From assembly GCA_900556575.1 (NCBI GenBank), contig USPO01000107.1, positions 1 to 6,036 on the forward strand: a DNA stretch of 6,036 nucleotides, written 5' to 3'. Under the pieces are notes generated by a model that was not told the origin of the DNA, ran no database searches, and saw nothing but the letters and a program-made list of their open reading frames with translations. Below, one piece after another: positions 1 to 5,254 of the stretch (its first letter is position 1; every line of letters starts with the position of its first letter). Source of the stretch: an uncultured Eubacteriales bacterium (GTDB taxonomy: Bacteria; Bacillota; Clostridia; UBA1381). A program made the translations under genes and the position numbers.

Positions 1-2
1 AG

Positions 3-39
3 CCCCTTGCCCGAAGGCGTACGGTGGTACGTCGAGGGG
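3..39. repeat. GC-rich multi-hairpin module at the window edge
   Basis: This short segment is much richer in GC than the AT-rich DNA after it and can fold on itself at several levels. CCCCTTG (3-9) can pair with CGAGGGG (33-39), with one G-T wobble. Inside it, CGTAC (18-22) and GTACG (27-31) form a perfect 5-bp stem around GGTG, and GCC/GGC (9-11/16-18) can alternatively close a CGAA loop. It sits immediately beside the repeat copy at 55-98 and may be part of the same intergenic element. The element may continue beyond position 1. No conserved protein is visible in it in any frame. The function is unknown. Confidence 0.4.
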
Positions 40-54
40 TTCGTTTCGTTCGTA

Positions 55-98
55 GTATAAAGCGAACTCGCTTTATACGGTCTGTGCATTTTGCTGCA
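55..98. repeat. Dispersed intergenic repeat, copy 1
   Basis: Positions 61-98 match 2354-2391 at 37 of 38 bases (the only difference is A77 versus G2370), in the same orientation. In this copy, 55-65 (GTATAAAGCGA) and 68-78 (TCGCTTTATAC) form a perfect 11-bp inverted repeat with almost no spacer. The tail CTGTGCATTTTGCTGCA (82-98) is shared with copy 2, but sequence left of the hairpin is not, so this copy is truncated or rearranged on that side. It lies 91 nt beyond the panD stop codon. The hairpin could form the 3' end of the pan transcript, but no T-run follows it on the minus strand. Confidence 0.75.
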
Positions 99-188
99 TC
101 CCCTACCTATAACATAAATTTAAATTAAAATATATCGCAAGTCATGCTTCCTTCAATCAAAACAGTAGCATTGCTCCAATTTATAACA
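99..188. other. AT-rich spacer downstream of panD, nothing recognised
   Basis: This stretch separates the panD stop codon from repeat copy 1. It is AT-rich, contains a short AATTTAAATT palindrome, and shows no open frame worth calling. It has no stable GC stem followed by a T-run on the minus strand. I therefore find no canonical intrinsic terminator for the pan operon within the window. Confidence 0.5.
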
Positions 189-572
189 TTATTTTATCTG
201 ACCGTGCTTTTCATAGCTTGTAATCGAGTCAATCTTATTTTCCTCTCCCACAAATACCACTTTCGGGCGGTGTGATTTTGCCTCCTCAGGAGTCATCTCG
301 CAATATGCCATTATAATTACCTTGTCATTTTTCTGTACACATCTTGCCGCCGCACCGTTCAAGCAAACAACTCCCGAACCGCGTTCTCCGGCAATAGTAT
401 AGGTTTCAAATCGTTCTCCGTTGTTTACATCAACTATCTGAACCTTTTCGTACTCCAAAATTCCGGCAGCATCGAGCAAATCTATATCAACGGTTATCGA
501 ACCCACATAATCAAGCTCCGCCTGCGTTACTGCTGCACGATGAATTTTTCCCTTTAGCATTGTTATATTCAT
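189..572 (-). CDS. panD: Aspartate 1-decarboxylase (PanD)
   Basis: This is the pyruvoyl-dependent cytoplasmic enzyme that decarboxylates L-aspartate to beta-alanine, the amine half of pantothenate. The 127-residue product has the normal family length. The N-terminal MLKGKIHRA block (5-13) is typical. The self-cleavage site Gly24-Ser25 is present in YVGS, where Ser25 becomes the pyruvoyl group. Arg54 and Tyr58 (ERFETY), expected for substrate binding and processing, and the LNGAAAR block (71-77) are intact, so the proenzyme should mature normally. The ATG at 570-572 is preceded by AAAGGA (582-587) with 9 nt spacing, which favours it over the internal ATG at codon 5. It is the last gene of the cluster and starts 21 nt after the panC stop, implying co-transcription with panB and panC. 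Confidence 0.97.
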   Translation of the reverse strand: MNITMLKGKIHRAAVTQAELDYVGSITVDIDLLDAAGILEYEKVQIVDVNNGERFETYTIAGERGSGVVCLNGAAARCVQKNDKVIIMAYCEMTPEEAKSHRPKVVFVGEENKIDSITSYEKHGQIK

Positions 573-593
573 ATATAGTAATCCTTTCCGTGA

Positions 594-1433
594 TTATTCG
601 ATAATAAAGTTATCGATTAATCTTGTCTTTCCGATATAAACTGCCATAGCCGTAAGCAGCGGTGCCTTTACTTCGTCAAGTGTTTCGAGTTTATTTAAAT
701 CAACCATTTCAACATAATCAATCTTTGCGAGCGGCTCTTTTTCGATTTCCGCTTTGATTGCGGCTACAACCTTCTTTGCATCCTTTTCACCGTTATCAAT
801 CATTTCTTTACCAAGCTTTAATGAACGTGAAAGACATAATGCGGCCTTTCTTTCATCTGCACTAAGGTATGTATTTCTCGACGACTTTGCAAGTCCGTCC
901 TCTTCACGAATGATAGGGCAGCCTACAATCTCTATTCCAAAGTTAAGGTCCTTAACCATTTTCTTAATAACACAAAGCTGCTGTGCGTCCTTTTGACCGA
1001 AATACGCTCTGTCCGGAGTTACTATATTAAACAGCTTTGAAACAACGGTGCATACACCCTTGAAGTGTATCGGTCTTGTTTTACCGCAAAGAACCTTTGT
1101 AATCTTATCCATATCCACAAAACAAAGCGGCTCATCATACATTTCCGATGCTTCCGGATTAAATATAATCGACGCTCCTGCCTCCTCGCAAAGCTTTGCA
1201 TCTGCCTCAATATCTCTCGGATAGCTTTCAAAATCCTCATTAGGTCCAAATTGAGTTGGGTTGACAAAATCACTTACAACCACTCTGTCATTTTGTGCCG
1301 CTGCCTTAACTATAAGGCTCTTGTGCCCTTCGTGAAGATAACCCATAGTAGGAACAAGGCCTACCGATAAGCCTTCTCTTCTCCATCCTTTAACTATTTC
1401 TCTTACTTCTTCAACTGTCTTTACAATTTTCAT
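594..1433 (-). CDS. panC: Pantothenate synthetase (PanC)
   Basis: This enzyme condenses pantoate with beta-alanine, using ATP through a pantoyl-adenylate intermediate, the final step of pantothenate synthesis in the cytoplasm. The 279-residue product shows the HIGH-type nucleotide-binding block PTMGYLHEGH (28-37), FVNPTQFGPNEDF (56-68), the GQKDAQQ block (146-152) and the KMSKS-like loop KSSRN (183-187). The pantoate-site block reads RPIHFKGV where many homologues have RPGHFRGV; this looks like lineage variation, since the rest is intact. I start it at the ATG at 1431-1433, because GGAGG at 1443-1447 lies 9 nt upstream and the protein then opens with MKIVKTVEEV. A TTG eight codons further up has no comparable site. 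The gene begins 16 nt after the panB stop, so the two are probably translated from one transcript. Confidence 0.97.
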   Translation of the reverse strand: MKIVKTVEEVREIVKGWRREGLSVGLVPTMGYLHEGHKSLIVKAAAQNDRVVVSDFVNPTQFGPNEDFESYPRDIEADAKLCEEAGASIIFNPEASEMYDEPLCFVDMDKITKVLCGKTRPIHFKGVCTVVSKLFNIVTPDRAYFGQKDAQQLCVIKKMVKDLNFGIEIVGCPIIREEDGLAKSSRNTYLSADERKAALCLSRSLKLGKEMIDNGEKDAKKVVAAIKAEIEKEPLAKIDYVEMVDLNKLETLDEVKAPLLTAMAVYIGKTRLIDNFIIE

Positions 1434-1442
1434 CTCTATATT

Positions 1443-1447
1443 CCTCC
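1443..1447 (-). promoter_or_regulatory. Ribosome binding site deciding the panC start
   Basis: The minus strand reads GGAGG here, 9 nt before the ATG at 1431-1433. It lies between the panB stop (1450-1452) and panC. It would fall inside the coding region if the longer TTG start at 1457 were used, which argues for the ATG. Confidence 0.85.
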
Positions 1448-1449
1448 AA

Positions 1450-2286
1450 TCAAGCAAACGTCTTAACCTTTTCGATTATCTCATCATCTATCTTAAATCC
1501 ATGCTCCTCCGACGGAAAAGTACCTGCTTTTACCTCATCCGAGTATGCTTTGAACGCATTTACCATTTCATTTCCCAAATCCGCAAACTTTTTTGCAAAC
1601 TTTGGTGTAAAGTCCGGATACATACCGAGCATATCCTGATATACAAGCACCTGACCGTCACAGCCTGCTCCCGCTCCTATTCCTATTGTCGGAATTGAAA
1701 TGCTTTCCGATACAAGCTTAGCAAGCTTTTCCGGAACACATTCAAGCACCACCATGAATGCTCCGGCTTCCTCAACAGCCTTTGCATCGAGTATAAGCTG
1801 CTTTGCGGCATCATAGTTCTTTCCCTGCACCTTAAATCCGCCGAATGCATTTACTGACTGCGGTGTCATTCCTATATGTGCCACAACAGGAATCGAGGCA
1901 TCAACTATTGCTCTTATATGTTCCCTTAATTTCACTCCGCCCTCAAGCTTTACTGCCTGACATTGTGTTTCTTTCATTAATCTTCCTGCATTTGTCACTG
2001 CATCATAAATTGAGGTCTGATATGACATGAACGGCATATCAACAATAACAAAGGTATCCTTCGCACCTCTTACTACCGCCGCACCGTGGCTTATCATATC
2101 CTCCATTGTAACCGGAATTGTAGTGTCATAGCCGAGCATTACCATTCCGAGTGAGTCGCCGACAAGAATTGTATCTATCCCTGCCTTATCAACAAGTGAC
2201 GCTGTTGTATAATCATAGGCAGTGAGCATAGTTATCTTTTCTCCGTTCTGCTTCATTGCCGCTAATTTCGTTGTTGTCTTTTTCAC
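1450..2286 (-). CDS. panB: 3-methyl-2-oxobutanoate hydroxymethyltransferase (PanB)
   Basis: This enzyme transfers a one-carbon unit from 5,10-methylenetetrahydrofolate to 2-oxoisovalerate, giving ketopantoate, the committed step towards pantoate. It is a cytoplasmic Mg-dependent TIM barrel. The 278-residue product carries VGDSLGMV (42-49) with the metal ligand Asp44, IVDMPF (81-86) with Asp83, KLEGG (113-117), VAHIGMTPQS (135-144) and LECVP (181-185), whose Glu182 matches the catalytic acid. IGIGAGAGCDGQVLV (201-215) and PDFTPKF are also typical. The start is GTG (2284-2286), supported by GGAG at 2293-2296 with 6 nt spacing and by the usual N-terminus. It is the first of three tightly packed pan genes and is separated from the upstream reductase gene by 128 nt containing a palindromic repeat. 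Confidence 0.97.
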   Translation of the reverse strand: MKKTTTKLAAMKQNGEKITMLTAYDYTTASLVDKAGIDTILVGDSLGMVMLGYDTTIPVTMEDMISHGAAVVRGAKDTFVIVDMPFMSYQTSIYDAVTNAGRLMKETQCQAVKLEGGVKLREHIRAIVDASIPVVAHIGMTPQSVNAFGGFKVQGKNYDAAKQLILDAKAVEEAGAFMVVLECVPEKLAKLVSESISIPTIGIGAGAGCDGQVLVYQDMLGMYPDFTPKFAKKFADLGNEMVNAFKAYSDEVKAGTFPSEEHGFKIDDEIIEKVKTFA

Positions 2287-2292
2287 GTTTTA

Positions 2293-2296
2293 CTCC
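2293..2296 (-). promoter_or_regulatory. Ribosome binding site for the panB GTG start
   Basis: The minus strand reads GGAG six nt before the GTG at 2284-2286, supporting a non-ATG start for panB. It lies outside the palindromic repeat (2324-2394), so the repeat should not directly cover it. Confidence 0.7.
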
Positions 2297-2323
2297 AATC
2301 CGCCGTTTATTCGGCACCTAAGA

Positions 2324-2394
2324 TGCTGTAGAAAAACAGTGCAGAACACATAGAGCGAACTCGCTTTATGCGGTCTGTGCATTTTGCTGCAGCA
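2324..2394. repeat. 71-bp imperfect palindromic repeat, copy 2
   Basis: This element occupies most of the gap between the reductase gene and panB. The ends TGCTGTAG (2324-2331) and CTGCAGCA (2387-2394) are inverted repeats with one wobble. The core arms (2343-2359 and 2362-2378) match at 14 of 17 positions around a two-base centre, with AGCGA and TCGCT flanking it. The right half, 2354-2391, matches copy 1 near the window start at 37 of 38 bases. The imperfections are equally tolerable on either strand. On the minus strand the core hairpin is followed by TGTTTTTC, so weak terminator or attenuator activity is possible. It has no coding content. It resembles a small non-autonomous dispersed element, but I see no clear target-site duplication. 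Confidence 0.75.
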
Positions 2395-2414
2395 CCCTCT
2401 CATTTTCGAGATAA

Positions 2415-3212
2415 TTATTCCAATATACTTAATATTTCCTCATGTTCCGATAATTCGGCCAATTCAGCCGACAAAGCTTTATACATTTTCAAGCCTTTTC
2501 CGTTGAGTGCTTTCATATGCTTTTCAACGGTCAATGCATCACCGCGCGATACCGGACCTGTAAGCGACTGCTCAATACCTCTTGTACAAATATTATTAGC
2601 GTTTCCCATAATAAGCGGAGTCATTGCCCTCCTTGCCTCGTCCTCGCTAAATCCGCACTCACGCATAAGCAAAAAAGCCTCTGCACAAGCAGCGGTCATA
2701 AAATTGGACGCAAAACAAGCCGCAGCATGATATTTAACCTTGTTTTCAGCTTTAATTTCCCTATAAGGATTGCCGCAAATATCCAATAATTCTTTTACGG
2801 CATCTAAGGCCATTTCTCCGCCCTCTATTGTAAAAAAGGCATTTTTAATAGTTTTTGCCGGAACATTTTTGCTTGGGAATGCAAGCATTGGATGGACAGA
2901 ACATACTCTTGAAGAGTCTGCCTGCGTGAAAATTTCAGATGAAAGAGAGCCGCTGCAATGGCACAAAATTTTATTGCTGTTATTGAATTGTTCTTTATCA
3001 GATCTGTTCCATACCTCGCTTATAGCTGTATCGGTAACGGTCATAAGAATAATATCACTATTTTTAAAAACCTCGTCCGCTGTTTCAAATTTCGGAAATC
3101 CCTCCGGAACTCCGCTTCTGCCGTACAAGCCTGACACCGTCACTCCGCATTCAATAAAATATCCCGCAAGAGAACAGCCGGCTTTTCCGGCACCAATAAA
3201 TCCTACTCTGAT
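2415..3212 (-). CDS. panG: Rossmann-fold/DUF2520 reductase, probable ketopantoate reductase (PanG type)
   Basis: This is a predicted NAD(P)-dependent cytoplasmic oxidoreductase of 265 residues. The N-terminus carries the dinucleotide-binding motif GFIGAGKAG (4-12). Next come LMTVTDTAI (56-64), CHCSGSLSS (84-92) and SVHPMLAFP (105-113). The C-terminal helical DUF2520 part has KVKYHAAACFASN (158-170) and SLTGPVSRGD (216-225). Its position as first gene of a cluster with panB, panC and panD, without panE in view, suggests it reduces ketopantoate to pantoate. A PanE-unrelated ketopantoate reductase called PanG is known from Francisella with reported clostridial relatives; that it belongs to this family is from memory and unverified here. 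The start is unusual: the first ATG/GTG/TTG-type codon is GTG at 3141-3143, which would remove the whole Rossmann motif. ATC at 3210-3212, 7 nt after GAGGAGG, gives the expected M-R-V-G-F-I-G opening. Confidence 0.82.
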   Translation of the reverse strand: MRVGFIGAGKAGCSLAGYFIECGVTVSGLYGRSGVPEGFPKFETADEVFKNSDIILMTVTDTAISEVWNRSDKEQFNNSNKILCHCSGSLSSEIFTQADSSRVCSVHPMLAFPSKNVPAKTIKNAFFTIEGGEMALDAVKELLDICGNPYREIKAENKVKYHAAACFASNFMTAACAEAFLLMRECGFSEDEARRAMTPLIMGNANNICTRGIEQSLTGPVSRGDALTVEKHMKALNGKGLKMYKALSAELAELSEHEEILSILE

Positions 3213-3219
3213 AGTACCG

Positions 3220-3226
3220 CCTCCTC
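3220..3226 (-). promoter_or_regulatory. Perfect Shine-Dalgarno sequence before an ATC start
   Basis: The minus strand reads GAGGAGG, ideally complementary to the 16S rRNA tail, with 7 nt to the ATC codon at 3210-3212. An in-frame TGA at 3225-3227 lies just upstream, so the reading frame cannot extend further. Together these bound the start of the reductase gene to a very short stretch that contains no ATG, GTG or TTG in frame. Confidence 0.85.
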
Positions 3227-3309
3227 ATATGCGATATTACCATTGTCAATTGTACGCTCTCGATTTACAATCCGGTGCAGTTTCACGATGAATACCACCC
3301 GCACGAACT

Positions 3310-3338
3310 ATTATACTACATAGCAGACGTAAATTCAA
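3310..3338 (-). promoter_or_regulatory. Sigma-A-type promoter of the panG-panBCD operon
   Basis: On the minus strand a -35 box TTGAAT (3333-3338) is followed after exactly 17 nt by a perfect -10 box TATAAT (3310-3315). Initiation is expected around position 3303, giving a leader of about 90 nt before the reductase start. It lies downstream of the ABC-operon terminator, which supports independent transcription of the pan genes. I see no recognisable operator or riboswitch in the leader; only weak stems can be drawn there. Confidence 0.85.
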
Positions 3339-3453
3339 GAGGTTATGCAACATTTTATTGTTTTTAACAAAAAAAGCGTGGATAAGTGGTTAGTATTTGC
3401 TTTCGTACATATATCAACACCGTAACCGACAGCTATATGCCGGAAATCATACC
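3339..3453. other. Intergenic stretch between terminator and pan promoter
   Basis: This part of the 314-nt gene-free gap (3213-3526) lies between the terminator and the promoter. It holds a 6-bp inverted repeat (CCGACA 3426-3431 with TGCCGG 3438-3443, including one wobble on the minus strand) that is not followed by a T-run. It also has an A/T-rich stretch around 3353-3375. No convincing open frame, RNA gene or repeat is visible. Confidence 0.4.
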
Positions 3454-3500
3454 AAAAAACAGAGGCTGTCACAAAACTCTTTGAGTTTTGCAACAGCCTC
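3454..3500 (-). terminator. Rho-independent terminator of the ABC transporter operon
   Basis: The minus strand forms an 18-bp stem (3483-3500 with 3462-3479) around a 3-nt AAA loop, followed by TGTTTTTT. Fourteen or more pairs are Watson-Crick. The two central positions pair as G-U only when transcribed from the minus strand and are mismatches on the plus strand, so selection seems to act on the minus-strand RNA. The stem starts 26 nt after the stop codon of the binding-protein gene. Confidence 0.93.
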
Positions 3501-3526
3501 CATAAACCATTCAGCACAATTTTTTA

Positions 3527-4405
3527 TTATTTGCTTTCTCCGCCTTCTACAACAAGGCTGTCTTCATAATCAAGACCATATGTGTCAGCAAGTGTTTCCT
3601 CATAATCCTTATGGAAGAAGTTTTCACTGCCGAGTGACTTAATTTCTTCGTTTACCCAATCAAGCAATGTTGTGTTGCCCTGTGATACAGCCGGTGCAAT
3701 TGTATCCTTGCTTCCAAGCTCCGGAATACCTACGGTATAGCCCGGGTTCTGAAGTGCGAATGCAATAACCTCTGTGTTATCGTTTGCCCATGCAACACCG
3801 TTTCCATTTTCAAGTGCGTTCTTTGCCGTTGCATATGAATCGTACTTCTGAAGCTTTACGTCCGGCTTATTCTGTGTAAGGTATGTTTCAGCCGTTGTAC
3901 CCGAAATTACAATTACCTGCTGGTCATCCTTTAAGTCATCGAGGCTTGTTATCGGACTGCTCTCCGGTGATACGACACCTAATGATACATTCATGTACGG
4001 AAGTGCAAAATCTACCTCTTCCTTACGTTCATCTGTTACAGTGAAGTTTGCAAGAATTAAATCAACCTTTCCTGTCTGGAGATATTCAATTCTGTTTGCT
4101 GCCTCTGTTGATACAAAGTTTACATCAACACCTAAATCTTCACCCAATCTCTTTGCGAAATATATATCATATCCCTGATATTCACCATTCTCATCCACAT
4201 AGCCGAACGGGTTCTTATCCGAGAATACACCGATATTAATCTTTCCGCTTTCCTTAATCTCATCGAGTGTACGGTAAACCTTCTTATCTCCGTTTGATGA
4301 ATTTGATGTACTTGCTGTGTTATTTGCCGATGTTCCGCAGCCTGCCAATGATGCACCGATTGTTAATGCTACTGCCGCTGCTATAATCTTATTTAAATTC
4401 TTCAT
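3527..4405 (-). CDS. Amino-acid ABC transporter substrate-binding lipoprotein
   Basis: This is an extracytoplasmic binding protein (SBP_bac_3 family) that captures a polar amino acid and delivers it to the two permeases encoded upstream. The 292-residue precursor has a lipoprotein signal peptide: Lys residues at 2 and 6, a hydrophobic run 7-19, and the lipobox LAGC (20-23), so Cys23 should be lipidated and anchored to the membrane. A flexible Ser/Asn/Thr-rich linker (24-39) follows. The mature domain shows INIGVFSDKNPFGYVDENG (56-74), the ligand-site segment NFTVTDERKEEVDFALPY (120-137) with Arg127 as probable carboxylate-binding residue, and WANDNTEV (206-213) with Asp209 as probable amino-group ligand. 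The substrate cannot be named from sequence alone; glutamate/aspartate, glutamine or cysteine are all possible. The ATG at 4403-4405 is preceded by GAAGG with 8 nt spacing. It is the last gene of the operon, before the terminator at 3454-3500. Confidence 0.92.
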   Translation of the reverse strand: MKNLNKIIAAAVALTIGASLAGCGTSANNTASTSNSSNGDKKVYRTLDEIKESGKINIGVFSDKNPFGYVDENGEYQGYDIYFAKRLGEDLGVDVNFVSTEAANRIEYLQTGKVDLILANFTVTDERKEEVDFALPYMNVSLGVVSPESSPITSLDDLKDDQQVIVISGTTAETYLTQNKPDVKLQKYDSYATAKNALENGNGVAWANDNTEVIAFALQNPGYTVGIPELGSKDTIAPAVSQGNTTLLDWVNEEIKSLGSENFFHKDYEETLADTYGLDYEDSLVVEGGESK

Positions 4406-4446
4406 TATAATTACCTTCTTTCAATATTTCAATTAAATAAATCAAA

Positions 4447-5184
4447 TTAAAATTCAAACATATTGAGGAACTGCTTTGCTCTCTCGGTTTTCGGATTTTC
4501 ATAAAACTCCTCCGGAGGTGCTTCCTCGATTATCTGCCCTTTATCTATAAATACTACTCTGTCCGCCGCCGCTCTTGCAAACTGCATTTCATGAGTTACG
4601 ATAAGCATTGTTCTTCCCTGCTTTGCAAGGCTCATCATTACGTCCAATACCTCTCTTACCATCTCGGGATCGAGAGCCGCCGTAACTTCATCAAAAAGCA
4701 ATATTTCCGGATGCATACATAATGCTCTTACTATAGCAACACGCTGTTTCTGTCCTCCGGAAAGCTGACGTGGATACGAGTCCGCTTTGTCTTTTAATCC
4801 TACCCTATCCAACAGCTGAAGTGCTTCTTCCTTAACCTCAGCTTTATCTCTTTTCTGTACTTTTATCGGTGCAATCATCACATTGTCAAGCACCGACATA
4901 TGCGGGAAAAGTTCATAGTTCTGGAATACCATTCCTATTCTTCGTCTTAGCTCAGACTTGTTCTTTTTCCCTGCTTCTATTCTCTCGCCGTCAAGCGTTA
5001 TTTCTCCGCTTTGAATCGGTTCGAGAGCGTTAATACATCGCAGTAATGTCGATTTACCGCAGCCCGACGGACCGATAACAACTATTACCTCTCCCTTATG
5101 AACCGTAAGGCTGAGGTCATTTAATATTACCTTGTCACCGTAGCTTTTGGTTATGTGGTCTATTTTTAATATTTCCTCTGCCAC
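4447..5184 (-). CDS. Polar amino-acid ABC transporter ATP-binding protein
   Basis: This is the cytoplasmic ATPase subunit of the importer (GlnQ/HisP-like), which hydrolyses ATP to drive uptake. The 245-residue product has family-typical length and all motifs: Walker A GPSGCGKST (38-46), Q-loop with Gln88 in MVFQNYELFPH, signature LSGGQ (141-145), Walker B ILLFDE (161-166), D-loop ALDPE (170-174) and the switch His198 in VTHEM. One deviation is that Walker B continues as DEVTAALDPE rather than the common DEPTSALDPE, replacing the usual proline by Val167. The catalytic Glu166 is kept, so activity is expected. The start is GTG (5182-5184): a TAG lies directly before it in frame, and AAAGGA (5194-5199) is 9 nt upstream. 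It lies 70 nt after the second permease and 41 nt before the binding-protein gene. Confidence 0.94.
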   Translation of the reverse strand: MAEEILKIDHITKSYGDKVILNDLSLTVHKGEVIVVIGPSGCGKSTLLRCINALEPIQSGEITLDGERIEAGKKNKSELRRRIGMVFQNYELFPHMSVLDNVMIAPIKVQKRDKAEVKEEALQLLDRVGLKDKADSYPRQLSGGQKQRVAIVRALCMHPEILLFDEVTAALDPEMVREVLDVMMSLAKQGRTMLIVTHEMQFARAAADRVVFIDKGQIIEEAPPEEFYENPKTERAKQFLNMFEF

Positions 5185-5193
5185 CTATCTGCA

Positions 5194-5199
5194 TCCTTT
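5194..5199 (-). promoter_or_regulatory. Ribosome binding site for the ATPase GTG start
   Basis: The minus strand reads AAAGGA, 9 nt before the GTG at 5182-5184. A nearby ATG that overlaps the end of this site (5192-5194) is in another frame, and an in-frame TAG stop separates the GTG from anything upstream, so GTG is the only sensible first codon. Confidence 0.65.
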
Positions 5200-5237
5200 C
5201 ATAATTTTATATTGAGTAATGCCCGTTTTGTCACGGT

Positions 5238-5251
5238 CTGCCAAAGGGCAG
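5238..5251 (-). other. Small intercistronic hairpin between permease and ATPase genes
   Basis: CTGCC and GGCAG form a 5-bp stem around a 4-nt loop, just after the permease stop codon (5255-5257). No T-run follows on the minus strand, so it is not a terminator. It may protect the upstream message end or adjust relative subunit levels; this is inference only. Confidence 0.35.
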
Positions 5252-5254
5252 TGC

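Noticed and set aside
594..1457. Longer PanC starting at TTG 1455-1457
   Set aside because: The extension encodes an atypical N-terminus and covers the GGAGG site; the ATG at 1431-1433 is correctly spaced from that site.
1..2400. The two repeats as part of a CRISPR array, insertion sequence or composite transposon
   Set aside because: There are only two copies, 2.3 kb apart, with ordinary biosynthetic genes between them, no regularly spaced units and no transposase or cas gene.
2415..3143. Short form of the reductase starting at the GTG at 3141-3143
   Set aside because: It would delete the GFIGAGKAG nucleotide-binding motif, which is intact in the same frame upstream, and the best ribosome binding site is 77 nt further up.
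3244..3249. Perfect TTGACA -35 box in the reductase leader (minus strand)
   Set aside because: No -10-like hexamer lies 16-18 nt downstream; that position is the Shine-Dalgarno region.
2368..3291. Plus-strand open frames antisense to the reductase gene (2368-2730, 2517-2789 and 2770-3291)
   Set aside because: They are shadows of the conserved minus-strand gene; their translations show no domain pattern, and the first begins inside the repeat.
3372..3380. DnaA-box-like TTATCCACG on the minus strand
   Set aside because: It is a single near-match (one mismatch to TTATCCACA) with no cluster of boxes, no dnaA or dnaN nearby and no origin context.
3335..3517. 60-codon open frame on the minus strand across the terminator
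   Set aside because: It runs through the terminator stem, has no family resemblance and no convincing start signal; it is a chance frame.
4404..4432. Promoter-like TTGAAA, 17 nt, TATAAT on the minus strand just before the binding-protein gene
   Set aside because: The -10 box overlaps the ATG, so any transcript would start inside the gene without its start codon or ribosome binding site; AT-rich leader DNA gives such matches by chance.
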